From DASYAN01 sp963727755 (GTDB lineage Bacteria; Chloroflexota; Ktedonobacteria; Ktedonobacterales; Ktedonobacteraceae): DNA of 64,000 bases. The position numbers were made by a program, and so were the translations under genes. A model generated the notes under the pieces. It saw nothing but the letters and a program-made list of their open reading frames with translations. It made no database searches and was not told where the DNA came from. Location: contig CAVSHN010000015.1 in assembly GCA_963727755.1 (NCBI GenBank), forward strand, positions 248,001 through 312,000, read 5' to 3'. Below, piece by piece: positions 9,385 to 17,983 of this stretch (its first letter is position 1; every line of letters begins with the position of its first letter).

Positions 9385-9414
9385 TTGTCAAATCAAGGTC
9401 AGGTATGCTATACT
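9385..9414 (+). promoter_or_regulatory. Promoter for tRNA-Pro
   Basis: TTGTCA (9385-9390), an 18-base spacer and TATACT (9409-9414), about 109 bases before the tRNA. Confidence 0.55.
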
Positions 9415-9522
9415 AGACTTGAGTAGAGTTAGTGTTTATCGCTTTACCCAGTACATCCTGAATGAACAAGCACAAAACTCAGCTCGCGGGTAAGTTTAGT
9501 CAATCGCTTACGTGGATGTCAG

Positions 9523-9599
9523 CGGGGTGTAGCGCAGTCGGCTAGCGCGCAGCGTTCGGGACGCTGAGGTCGGAGGTTCAAGTCCTCTCACCCCGACCA
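9523..9599 (+). tRNA. tRNA-Pro (anticodon CGG)
   Basis: Full cloverleaf of 77 nt. The acceptor CGGGGTG pairs with CACCCCG, the D stem is GCGC/GCGC, and the anticodon stem CAGCG/CGCTG encloses loop TTCGGGA (anticodon CGG). The T arm is GGAGG-TTCAAGT-CCTCT. Discriminator A and an encoded CCA end the gene. Confidence 0.95.
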
Positions 9600-9820
9600 G
9601 GATGACATATACTTCGGGAGGTCAGAAGCATCAATCCTCATAGGATAGGTAATGCCGCTTGACACTAGTACATGTCGTACGTTTTAGCAACAGGTATACT
9701 TAGGAGCCATTTATGATACGGGAGTGTCAGATCCATACAACTAGTGATTATCTGATTCACCTGCGCCCCTCTCCGCAAATGTATAGGTGCGGAGAAACAC
9801 CGGGCGGAGGAGGTCCTGTT

Positions 9821-9889
9821 ATGCCTGTTTCTCCTGGACATGTAAGACGCTTCCACTCTTACCCTCCTAGTCGTCGCAGGCGGCGGTAG
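9821..9889 (+). CDS. 22-residue Arg-rich leader peptide ORF
   Basis: ATG 9821 has a strong GGAGGAGGT site 7-15 bases upstream. It encodes MPVSPGHVRRF...SRRRRR-stop, with five successive Arg codons (CGT CGC AGG CGG CGG) directly before TAG. It ends 106 bases before the HNH gene. The excellent ribosome site and terminal run of one amino acid suggest a regulatory leader peptide, perhaps sensing arginine or charged tRNA-Arg; this is inference. The rest of 9600-9995 shows no gene. Confidence 0.4.
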   Translation: MPVSPGHVRRFHSYPPSRRRRR

Positions 9890-9995
9890 AGGCCATAAGG
9901 ATGGGGGTCTTCTCCCTTTCCTGAATTTGAAAGGCCTATTCTCCTCGCTGTCTGCACTTGCTACCGGCTTCTGACAGAGAGGAAGGAAAGCTTTC

Positions 9996-10541
9996 ATGCC
10001 TGTTCTTGTATTGAATTCCTCACTACAGCCTCTCTCGGTCATTCCCGAGCGTCGCCTCATCGTTTTGTTGTCAAAACATAAAGTTACATTTATAGATGAG
10101 GATGTGCGTGAGTTGATCGAAGAGAGTATACGCGCTCGACGTCTTGAGCTAGAACGTCCCGTAATTGTACAATTGCTAGCCAATGTGCGGGTACCACGCG
10201 TTGCATTACAGCCGACAAGAGCAAACATTCTCCTCCGCGATGATGAAACTTGCCAGTATTGTGGGAAGCGTACTCGCGATCTGACACTGGATCACATCAT
10301 TCCCAGGTCTCGTGGTGGACAGAGTACGTGGGAAAATCTTGTCGCCTCCTGTCGCTTCTGCAATGGGAAGAAAGGCAATCGTTTGCTCAAAGAGGTGAAC
10401 ATGCGCCTATTGCGGCCCCCTCGTCCATTGTCACAGGAGTATGCAGGCATCTTCCTGCTCCGTTATCCGAAATTGCGCCAGGCCTATGAGGAATTCCTCA
10501 TGAGTGCCCAGATAGTTCCCGCACAAGGGATGATCGCATAG
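9996..10541 (+). CDS. HNH endonuclease family protein
   Basis: 181 residues. An N-terminal domain (MPVLVLNSSLQPLSVIPERR) precedes a classical HNH nuclease with zinc-binding CQYCG...CRFCNGKKG and the His-metal motif LDHIIPRSRGG...TWENLV. This architecture is a widespread stand-alone HNH protein (often next to housekeeping genes) whose cellular role is not settled. The ribosome site GAGGAAGGAAAG is clear. Preceded by the Arg-rich leader ORF and followed by a hairpin at 10555-10582. Confidence 0.88.
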   Translation: MPVLVLNSSLQPLSVIPERRLIVLLSKHKVTFIDEDVRELIEESIRARRLELERPVIVQLLANVRVPRVALQPTRANILLRDDETCQYCGKRTRDLTLDHIIPRSRGGQSTWENLVASCRFCNGKKGNRLLKEVNMRLLRPPRPLSQEYAGIFLLRYPKLRQAYEEFLMSAQIVPAQGMIA

Positions 10542-10554
10542 ATCATGTAATATG

Positions 10555-10582
10555 CAAGAGGGGGAGATAAAGCCTCCTCTTG
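10555..10582 (+). terminator. Hairpin after the HNH gene
   Basis: CAAGAGGGGG and GCCTCCTCTTG pair with one mismatch. No T-run follows, so termination is only likely. 10583-10874 contains no supportable gene. Confidence 0.5.
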
Positions 10583-10874
10583 CTATACCTTCATTGCGTC
10601 GATAGACTTCAAGGCGTCGCTCTTGCCAATTAATATAATAGCCCAATATTCATCCGCACCACGGCGTGAGTACAGCTTCTCCTTTGACTTTCCATCTCAA
10701 GCAGCTTTGGAACTATTGGAGCACACTCATCCGCCGTATCCAAGCTGGATGTGTTTGGGCAATGGGGAATATATATGGATCAGTCTTTGTTATCAATAGT
10801 GATGAAAGGTCGTAATGTGCCTGGAGGAACAGCACTATTCTTGCTGTAGGACCAGAGAGGGTGAACCACAATAC

Positions 10875-12345
10875 ATGATTGAGCAGGAAGCCATCGGGAC
10901 ATCTACTAATCTTAAGATCGGTCAGGTATACCTTTGTCTGCATGGCCACTTTTACCAGCCCCCACGCGAGAACCCATTTACTGGCATCATCCCGTCAGAG
11001 TTTCGGAGCCGCTCCTTTCATTAACTATAATGAAAAGATTACCTCCGAGTGCTATCGTCCTAATGCCGATGAGGGGAATTTTGATGCCATTAGTTATGAT
11101 CTAGGGCCAACTCTCGCCGCTTGGCTGGAGCAGCAGCATACAAATGTCTATCGTCGCATTATTCAAGCAGACCACATTCACAGGCAGCGACATGGCGTTG
11201 GCAATGCAATGGCCCAGGTATACAATCACACTATTCTGCCTCTGGCATCTGCACGCGATAAACGCACGCAGATCGTCTGGGGACTGCAAGACTTCCGCAA
11301 TCGCTATGGCTATGAGGCGCATGGTATGTGGCTTGCAGAAACAGCCGTAGATATGGAATCTGGATCTACTGGCACAATATGGTGTTACCTATACCATTCT
11401 CGCTCCTTGGCAGACAACAACCCCAGTGGATCCATCGGAACCTTATATTGTTCCATTGCGCAATGGGCGTAGTATCACCGTCTTCTTCTACAATGCTCCG
11501 CTTTCTGGCGGTGTCTCTTTCGACAGGAATACAACAAGCGATGCCAACGTCTTTGCATCATCTTACTTGCAGCGAGAAGTTTCAAGGAGCAAACAAGACG
11601 CTGGCGAATTCAACTGATTCTCATTGCCACTGATGGTGAACTCTACGGACACCATAAACCATGGCGTGACAAATTCCTGTCCTACCTCATCAACCATGGT
11701 GCACCAAACCACGGCCTTAAGATCTGCTCACCCGCATTTTATATGCGCCTGCATCCCCCAACCAGAGAAGCGCAGATTCGCGAGCCAAGCGCCTGGAGTT
11801 GTGGGCATGGCGTGGATCGCTGGAATGCTGGTTGTGAATGTACCGAAGGAGATAGCAGTTGGAAGCCTGCCTTGCGTCGCGCTCTCACCAATTTAAATCA
11901 CCATGCTTGTCAATTGTTTGAACAATACGCTGGTGAAACATTGGACGATCCATGGGCTGCACGCGACGACTATCTCTCTTTGCATAATGGCTCCGAGACC
12001 GCGGAGGCCTTCTGGGCACGTCATGGAAAGCACCATCGGGCCCCTGATAATGCCCAGTTAGCATGGCGCACCCTTACCTTGCTCGAAGCACAGTATTATC
12101 ATCAATACAGCTTCACTAGCTGTGGCTTCTTCTTTGAAGACCTAGATCGTATTGAGCCACGCAACGATATTGCCTTTGCTCGTCGTGCTATCAGCCTCAC
12201 ATGGCAAGCGCTCGGTATCAATCTGCAGCATGACTTCCTCTATGATCTACATGCAGCTAAGAGTTGGCGTACCGGTGTGAATGGAGCTGACCTCTACAAG
12301 CAATTGCCTGCCGTACCACATGGCTTGCTACCTCCGTTAGACTGA
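10875..12345 (+). pseudogene. GH57/DUF3536 glycoside hydrolase, several frameshifts
   Basis: Reads through all three frames as one family-57 protein: VYLCLHGHFYQPPRENPF, then APFINYNEKITSECYRPNADEG, GLQDFRNRYGYEAHGMWLAE, LAQYGVTYTILAPWQTTTPV, IATDGELYGHHKPW and SCGHGVDRWNAGC. GH57 enzymes act on alpha-glucans (amylase, branching enzyme); DUF3536 members are usually longer than the roughly 490 residues here, so the C-terminal part may be lost. Frame changes fall near 11000, 11359 (an extra T before CTGG) and 11578 (a TTT run short by one). Start at 10875 after GAGGGTG. Either an inactive gene or read errors. Confidence 0.8.
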
Positions 12346-12368
12346 GTGATCCCACTTCCATTATAAGC

Positions 12369-12396
12369 GCGACATCCAAAGGATGTCGCTTTTTTT
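12369..12396 (+). terminator. Rho-independent terminator
   Basis: Perfect 9-bp stem GCGACATCC-AAA-GGATGTCGC followed by seven T residues, 23 bases after the GH57 stop. Confidence 0.92.
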
Positions 12397-12775
12397 AGTT
12401 ATTTGTGTCACTCAAAGATCATAAGTAAAACAAATATCTTTATAAATTATTCTCCTTTTTTAACCTTTCATTAGCTAATTCTACCCACAGCAAATCTAGC
12501 CCAAAATTTGGATGCCAAGTTTATAGTGAAAGCGGAGACCAAAATCACAGGCACCAATCACAGAACTAAAATTTTTGGCTATCGTGCCGATATGAAAAAG
12601 GGGGAGAGAAGGGGCGAACTAAAGGCTTCCAACTCCCCAATATCCTCTTGTATCACTTAGTGATAACTTGGCGCCGCATCGCCATAGTGGGTGATGAACC
12701 GCCTAAATGACTGGTTCCTAGTTTTGGAAATCCTTCACAGATATTGTATCTGTGACACGCATAACCTTTAAAGGA
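12397..12775. other. Gene-free stretch
   Basis: AT-rich start, then unique sequence. No ORF, repeat or recognisable RNA was found. It probably holds the promoter of the poly-Gln gene. Confidence 0.5.
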
Positions 12776-12786
12776 GATGAGTTTTA

Positions 12787-13563
12787 ATGAATACAACCGC
12801 TGTACGAGCTGCGATCCGTGAACGTATCGATCCAGTTCTTGAGACACTAATCACACGTGAGCTTGTTGAACAGGGTGCACCTTCCCTTCTTTCTGGCTTC
12901 CAACAGCAGCAGCAGCAGCAGCCCGGAGCGCAGCTAGCCGCTATTGTGCCTGCTCTGGTTGCTGCATTCACTAGCCAGCAACAGCAGCAAATTCCTTCCC
13001 AGCAGCAATCGCCCATGACATCCCTACTCCCAATTTTGCTCACTACACTGACACAGCAGCAGCAAAGTTCTTTCCAGCAGCCTCAGCAGCAATTTGCTAA
13101 TCTGCTTCCTGCTCTGCTTCCTGCAGTACTTCCCTTGCTTTCAGGTCAACAAGGTCAGCAGCAACAGCCCTTTGCCGCAATAGCAGCATCCCTGGCACCT
13201 GCCCTGATGGCAGCCGCAGGCCAGCAACAGCAGCGACAACAGCAGCAGCAACATCAGCAACAGCAGCAACTTGCTACTATCCTACCTGTGATCGCTACTG
13301 TAATGGCTTCTCAGCAGCAGCAGCAGCAACAGCAGTCGCCTTTTGTCACTCTGTTACCTGCTATCATTGCTGCAGTAGCAGTTTGGCAGCAGCAGCAGCA
13401 GAGGCAGCAGTCTCCTCTGATATCAGCTCTGTCAGCAGCAATTGTTCCTGCTATCACCTCTGCTCTGACCGGTAAATTCGAGGGTCGTGAAGAGCGCGAG
13501 CGCGAGCGCGGCGAACGTGGCGAACGTGGCGGCGGCGAGCGCTACGAGGAGAGAGGCCGTTAG
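12787..13563 (+). CDS. Poly-Gln protein with seven hydrophobic segments
   Basis: 258 residues. The N-terminal 30 residues (MNTTAVRAAIRERIDPVLET...) match the paralogue at 14031. After that, Gln runs encoded mainly by CAG repeats separate seven short hydrophobic blocks rich in Ala/Leu/Pro, such as LAAIVPALVAAF, FANLLPALLPAVLPLL and FVTLLPAIIAAVAVW. The tail is an Arg/Glu/Gly-rich charged string (REERERERGERGERGG). AAAGGAGATGA supports the start. No enzymatic motif is present. The regular Q-linker/hydrophobic-block pattern suggests a self-assembling, membrane-associated or coat-like structural protein, by inference. The CAG tracts are prone to length change. Confidence 0.72.
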   Translation: MNTTAVRAAIRERIDPVLETLITRELVEQGAPSLLSGFQQQQQQQPGAQLAAIVPALVAAFTSQQQQQIPSQQQSPMTSLLPILLTTLTQQQQSSFQQPQQQFANLLPALLPAVLPLLSGQQGQQQQPFAAIAASLAPALMAAAGQQQQRQQQQQHQQQQQLATILPVIATVMASQQQQQQQQSPFVTLLPAIIAAVAVWQQQQQRQQSPLISALSAAIVPAITSALTGKFEGREERERERGERGERGGGERYEERGR

Positions 13564-14014
13564 GAGGCCAAAGCCCTAAGTAAGGGTAGCGGCATTTGCT
13601 AATACTTGTGCTCTAGCAAAAGCTATCCTCTTGGATACCACCTGTGAGGGCTTGTTACAATGACTGACTCAAGTGTAATACTTCCGTTCGGTCGGGCACA
13701 GCGAAGCACTTCACTTGGTGGTATTCAAGTCCAAATCGCCTGATGTTAGAACGACGGTATAAATTAATTGGACAGTTGCAAAGAAAATAGTGAAACATCT
13801 ATGCTCTATCTAACGTGTACTCGAATGTCCATTCCTTCAATGTTAGCCAACGCGTCAATCTAAGTAGCCTTGTTGGCCAAGCAATGAAGTGAATATCTGA
13901 TCGATCAGCAATTGGAGTGCCCATCTCACGAGAGGGTGCTCCAATCAAACAGTATCCAGCAATTTGGACCGTAGATTATACTGAGAATGAACTCTAATAT
14001 GTCGTCCTTACTGC
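13564..14014. other. Gene-free stretch between the paralogues
   Basis: No ORF with a ribosome site. Contains short local inverted repeats (for example around 13580-13640) but nothing I can identify; an untranslated RNA or promoter region is possible. Confidence 0.4.
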
Positions 14015-14030
14015 AAAGGAGATGATTCTG

Positions 14031-14390
14031 ATGAACAGTAACGCTGTGCGAGCAGCAATCCATGACCGTATAGATCCAGTAATTGAGGCCATCATCACTG
14101 AAGAGCTTAGGGATAAGGCAGGCCAACCTCCATCTCCTCCCGTGCCTCCATCTTCGTCATCATTTGCTGATGTCCTGGCTCCTGCCCTTGCTGCAGCATT
14201 AGCTCCTGCATTAGCTCCTGCTCTCACAACAGCCCTGATTTCTGCTCTGACAGCAGCGCTAACGGCAGCCCTAACCCCTGCCCTATCGGCAATCCTGTCT
14301 CCAGCCAGCCAACCAGCTTCTCATGAGCAGAAGCCTGAGGGTTCCCAATCTGGTGAAGCTGGTCCTTCTCAAGAGGGAGGAGCATCATAA
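14031..14390 (+). CDS. Ala/Leu/Pro repeat protein, paralogue of the poly-Gln protein
   Basis: 119 residues. The N-terminus MNSNAVRAAIHDRIDPVIEA...ITEEL matches the protein at 12787 closely. The middle is a run of short units such as ALAPALTTALISALTAALT, the same kind of hydrophobic block but without Gln linkers. The tail is Ser/Gln/Glu/Gly-rich. ATG 14031 is the start: the same AAAGGAGATGA site precedes it, and the ATG at 14022 lies within that site. Tandem duplication with divergence of the low-complexity part is evident. Confidence 0.7.
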   Translation: MNSNAVRAAIHDRIDPVIEAIITEELRDKAGQPPSPPVPPSSSSFADVLAPALAAALAPALAPALTTALISALTAALTAALTPALSAILSPASQPASHEQKPEGSQSGEAGPSQEGGAS

Positions 14391-14492
14391 CCAGGAGTTT
14401 AGCTTGGTTCAGCAAAGTAACAACAACAGGGTTTTTGACGGCAAAAAGCAATAGGTGCATTTTAGCCGTCATCTTTTTCCGCAACTGGCAAT

Positions 14493-15101
14493 TCACTGCC
14501 TGTCTGTCTGCTCCAACCATAACTGCTTATCTTCTTTAGACATCGTGCTGCGATTGATAGCTTCAGTAAAACTTTGTTTGTGTGGCCCCTGCTCTTTATT
14601 GGCTGCGTCTGGAGTCTGACGACGATTTACAGTAAAAGTTGGTCGGCTCTTACTCAATAGAGTACTGAACTGTTCAACACTCACTTGAAAGAACTCTGCC
14701 AAACGTTGTAACTGTTGCTGGCTCAGACTGACCAGTTCAATAGCGCCTTCCTCAAACTTGTTCCACACATCAATTCCCAGATGCAGACCTCTAGCAATCT
14801 CAGTTTTCTTCAGGTGCTGGCTCTTACGCAGTTCGCTCAGGTTTCTCATTGCTAGCTGAGGCTCAAAGACTTGCTCCAGAGCGCTCTGACAGGCACGCTG
14901 TGTCAATGCCAACAAAGGTACATCAGGCTCTATGCTCTCCACATTCGTATCGTTCATTGCATGAAAAGCTGCAATGAAATCGACGAGGGCTTCCTGTTCT
15001 CTAGGATGATCACGTAGCAGACGCATCTGTGCCTGGGTATCACCAGCTTCCTTCGTGGCCAGCCAAGCCATCTTTAAATGTTGTAATTCGGGAGAATTCA
15101 T
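14493..15101 (-). CDS. HTH (XRE-like) protein paired with a sigma-like factor
   Basis: 202 residues. Residues 88-145 (LSELRKSQHLKKTEIARGLH...VWNKFEEGAIELVSLSQQQL) form a Cro/C1-type helix-turn-helix. The N-terminal 70 residues are helical and acidic, and the C-terminus is basic and Gln-rich. It lies 48 bases downstream of the sigma-like gene on the same strand, the place where anti-sigma factors or co-regulators usually sit. It lacks membrane helices and zinc motifs, so it is not a standard ZAS anti-sigma factor. Confidence 0.65.
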   Translation of the reverse strand: MNSPELQHLKMAWLATKEAGDTQAQMRLLRDHPREQEALVDFIAAFHAMNDTNVESIEPDVPLLALTQRACQSALEQVFEPQLAMRNLSELRKSQHLKKTEIARGLHLGIDVWNKFEEGAIELVSLSQQQLQRLAEFFQVSVEQFSTLLSKSRPTFTVNRRQTPDAANKEQGPHKQSFTEAINRSTMSKEDKQLWLEQTDRQ

Positions 15102-15149
15102 TATCGAGTTCGCCTTTCTGTTTATACTCCTTAGTATTATTACTGAGCA

Positions 15150-15899
15150 TTATTGTTGCTGATATATTTTTGGATGATAAGTCACGTCTTGCTCTCGCGC
15201 TACACACTCACGCAGATAGCGACGAGCGCGTTCAAAGCGTAGGCGCACCGTACGCTCGGTACGCTCACAAAGGATTGCTACGTCATCCCACTTCATCTCT
15301 TCAAGAACTCGTAAAACCATAATTTTACGATCAAGAGGGTCCTGCAAATACCTCAGGATGCGCTGACTTTCATCCCCGGCATGCATTGCTTCGTATTGAT
15401 CATTCGGATCGGCCACATCAGCGCCTATCTGTCCCTCACCATCGTCTCTGACCGCTTGTAGAGGTTCAACCAGTGAGCGGGGGACATGCTGCGGATGGCC
15501 AGTGGGTCGCCCTTCATCATCTCGCCGATAATGCAGACCTTCCTGACGCAGGACGCGATTAAACTCATCAGTACATAGACATCGCAGATAATGAATAAAA
15601 TTCTTGGTCATAAATACTTCGGCTGGGTCTTGGACTTCGCGCAGCAGATGCTCAGCCATATTAGCAATAGCTTCCTCGCGCAATTCAGGCCGATGTCGCA
15701 AACCTTGAGTATACCGCTGAAATACTGGCGCACAGCGCTGCAGCAATACCTCACATAGACGATGAACCCCAGTCATATTGCCAGCTATCCGTAACGCTCG
15801 GATATTGGCGACAAGCTCACACTCTCCTAGCTCGTAGCGGCCATCTGCAGTACGGCGCTGTAATCGTTCATCGAGCGTAGGATCACTCAAATCAATCAT
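15150..15899 (-). CDS. Sigma-70-like/ECF-like transcription factor
   Basis: 249 residues. The C-terminal part has a region-4-like helix-turn-helix: LDRKIMVLRVLEEMKWDDVA then ILCERTERTVRLRFERARRYLR. The middle (EEAIANMAEHLLREV...FIHYLRCLCTDEFNRVLR) resembles region 2. A long acidic linker separates the two. It belongs to the divergent sigma-like proteins abundant in Ktedonobacteria. GGGGG lies 5 bases before the start. Likely operon with the HTH gene at 14493. Confidence 0.7.
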   Translation of the reverse strand: MIDLSDPTLDERLQRRTADGRYELGECELVANIRALRIAGNMTGVHRLCEVLLQRCAPVFQRYTQGLRHRPELREEAIANMAEHLLREVQDPAEVFMTKNFIHYLRCLCTDEFNRVLRQEGLHYRRDDEGRPTGHPQHVPRSLVEPLQAVRDDGEGQIGADVADPNDQYEAMHAGDESQRILRYLQDPLDRKIMVLRVLEEMKWDDVAILCERTERTVRLRFERARRYLRECVAREQDVTYHPKIYQQQ

Positions 15900-16011
15900 C
15901 TTACCCCCAGGTTAACAGCTTAGTAGTTTCTTTTTCAGTCTCCCCTGATTATATAATTCTTTCACCCACGGCCAAAGTGGAACCTTTTAGGACCAATTTT
16001 TCCCACTCCAA

Positions 16012-16035
16012 GTTGTCCCTCTTTCCCCCTCGACA
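16012..16035 (+). promoter_or_regulatory. Shared C/T-rich upstream element, copy a
   Basis: GTTGTCCCTCTTTCCCCCTC followed by GACA, preceded by CTCCAA. Lies 180 bases before the start of the IS-split gene. The rest of 15900-16216 shows no gene. Confidence 0.6.
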
Positions 16036-16216
16036 AACGCACCTCTAGCAAGTATATCAATAAGAGAGAGACTTATGATCTCTTCATTGAATGAATGTTT
16101 TTAGCCTGATTTTTAGTCTAATATAAGGAAATGGTGTTTTATGTTTCGAGAAGGAACTAGTAAACAATCATCTGATAGCCACATGGAGCAGGAACAGCGA
16201 AGCAAAAAATCATCGT

Positions 16217-16270
16217 ATGAGAATGGATCTTTCCAAATTAGAAGAGCTGAGAGGATCTCATCAAAAATTT
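16217..16270 (+). pseudogene. 5' part of a Ser/Gln-rich gene split by an IS
   Basis: From ATG 16217 the frame reads MRMDLSKLEELRGSHQKF and, if the IS and one 8-bp target copy are removed, continues without a break into HRLSSDGASSSSNTNPMD at 17984. An ATG at 16141 (with AGGAAA upstream) opens a different frame. The N-terminus carries the RLSSDG phrase typical of the effector-like genes in this window. Confidence 0.6.
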
Positions 16271-16298
16271 CGACCTGTGAAATTGCCAGCCCAAAAAT

Positions 16299-17627
16299 TC
16301 ATGCAGCAGATTTTTGAGTAGCAGCATCAAACTGGAAGCGAATGTGATGATCGAGCAACCAATTCCTGTCTTCGCCATTGTGACGCAGAGCGGTCAAAGT
16401 GGCTAAACTTGTTGAACCTTGCGCACTCCAACTCATGCCATTATGCTTTTGTCGATCGGAAACCAAAAGATCGTTCGCTTTCTCAACAGGGTTGCTTGAG
16501 TTGCGAAGACCGAGTTGCTTGCGCAAAGCGTAACAAGGGATACAATCGCGATTACGGGAAAAATAGGTGATCAAATTATCTCGCTGCATGGCGTTTTTGA
16601 TGTAATCTGCTTTCAAGTCGCGTAATAGACCGATCGCCTCATCCACCTTGCCCAGCCACAACCAAATAAGCAATTCAGTCAGTACCTGATTTTTGATCTG
16701 TTTTCCATTGATAGCCATACTCAAAAGATCTTTGCATTTCTTTTCCAGATGATACCAATCCAAGATGATTTTTAATGGCATAAAGCTAAATACGTCTTGG
16801 ATTGCTTTTCGAAGATCACGAGCCCCATCGGTGAAAAATACCAGAGACCCTGGTTTGCTCAGGAGGTCATTCAACAGGAGAAATGCCAACACACTCGTCA
16901 TCATTTGTGAGATAGTAGGCGTATTCAGCGTATACTTCTTTGCCTCTTTATTTTGTATATGTGCTACTGTATTATTCACCATTTCTCTTTTTTCTTTTGG
17001 TGGTGAGCCCTTTTTTCTGCCTTCAGCTTTTTGTTTTTTACAACATACATCATCAACTGAAATATTCGCTTTGATGGCTTCCGGATCTTCAAAAGTTTCA
17101 TACAATTCTGACAGAGTAATACACTTTTCTTTTTCTTTCCCTCTGTTTAGCTCTTCTATCGCTTGAAATATCTTCTCTCGCTCAAGCAAAACCTCTTCCT
17201 TTTTTAGCAATCCAAACGCTTTTTCCTGGTCGCAGATAACTCCATCAGGAGTGAAGCCATGATCCTGAAGGATACTCTTCGACTTGTTCGCAACAGATGC
17301 CTGGATCTGCTCTCCTTCCCGCTCCACCAGATTCGCCATTGTGCGAGCGCTCATCTTCTGCCCCTCTTGTCGTCTCAATGCGCGATTGAGTTTCTCTGCG
17401 CTTTTCCTATATGACTCATCACATGGATAAGCGAGAGCCAATTCCCGAAAACACACGGTTTTGTAATGCTCTCTTGGGCCTGTTTCTGGAAAAACATCTC
17501 TTTCCGTACGAAATATATTTTGTGATCCTTCTTTTATCTCAAACGTATTCACCTCTAATTTACCTATTTCAGCATCAATAGTATAATTATTTGGCTTTTC
17601 AATTATTTTTCCGCCTTGTGTCTCCAC
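16299..17627 (-). CDS. DDE transposase (ISKra4/ISLre2-like)
   Basis: 442 residues. The core shows VFFTDGARDLRKAI (Asp), ILDWYHLEKKCKDLLS, and the C-terminal NDLLVSDRQKHNGMSWSAQG (acidic and Asn-rich region), as in UPF0236/ISKra4-type transposases. The upstream half (REHYKTVCFRELALAYPCDESYRKSAEKL) fits the same family. The start overlaps the stop of the small ORF at 17627, which implies coupled translation. Catalytic assignment beyond the first Asp is tentative. Confidence 0.8.
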   Translation of the reverse strand: METQGGKIIEKPNNYTIDAEIGKLEVNTFEIKEGSQNIFRTERDVFPETGPREHYKTVCFRELALAYPCDESYRKSAEKLNRALRRQEGQKMSARTMANLVEREGEQIQASVANKSKSILQDHGFTPDGVICDQEKAFGLLKKEEVLLEREKIFQAIEELNRGKEKEKCITLSELYETFEDPEAIKANISVDDVCCKKQKAEGRKKGSPPKEKREMVNNTVAHIQNKEAKKYTLNTPTISQMMTSVLAFLLLNDLLSKPGSLVFFTDGARDLRKAIQDVFSFMPLKIILDWYHLEKKCKDLLSMAINGKQIKNQVLTELLIWLWLGKVDEAIGLLRDLKADYIKNAMQRDNLITYFSRNRDCIPCYALRKQLGLRNSSNPVEKANDLLVSDRQKHNGMSWSAQGSTSLATLTALRHNGEDRNWLLDHHIRFQFDAATQKSAA

Positions 17628-17857
17628 TACTGATTGTGTTTTTTTTGAGCCATTCCTTCCAAATACTTCTCAGTTGCTGTTTTCACTACTTCATTTCGGG
17701 CCTCTAACACCTTACGCTCGTATTGATCAAATACTTCCCCAAATGTGTCTGGCCCAGTAAATGCTTCAAAATCTGGTACCTGGACTTCCATGGTCGTTGC
17801 TTCCGTCACTTCTGACTCTTCTTCATCGTGCAGCGTGACTCGTATCCGCATCTTCAT
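17627..17857 (-). CDS. Small accessory ORF of the IS
   Basis: 76 residues from ATG 17857, which has GGAGAG 9-14 bases upstream; an earlier ATG at 17920 lacks one. Acidic, beginning MKMRIRVTLHDEEESEV and ending with a basic EGMAQKKHNQ tail. It overlaps the transposase start by one base. Probably an element-encoded accessory or regulatory protein. Confidence 0.6.
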   Translation of the reverse strand: MKMRIRVTLHDEEESEVTEATTMEVQVPDFEAFTGPDTFGEVFDQYERKVLEARNEVVKTATEKYLEGMAQKKHNQ

Positions 17858-17983
17858 TGTGATTGCTCTCCGATCAATAGTCCTATTGGTTTCGTTCCAC
17901 TTATTCCAGCAGCTTAGCACATCCTTCTCTTGGTTATCAAGCTACCATCAGGCTGCTTAGCAATTTCACAGGTCGAAAAATTT

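Larger units (their letters stand above)
16271..17975 (-). mobile_element. ISKra4/ISLre2-like insertion sequence, 1705 bp
   Basis: Both ends carry the 16-bp inverted repeat CGACCTGTGAAATTGC and are flanked by an 8-bp direct repeat AAAAATTT (16263-16270 and 17976-17983), read as the target duplication. Contains a transposase and a small upstream ORF on the minus strand. The intact ends and exact duplication argue for recent insertion. Confidence 0.88.

Noticed and set aside
9600..9820. Riboswitch upstream of the HNH gene
   Set aside because: Some stems can be drawn, but no conserved riboswitch core could be recognised.
12900..13420. CAG repeats as a non-coding microsatellite
   Set aside because: The frame is open throughout with a strong ribosome site, a conserved N-terminus and a paralogue nearby.
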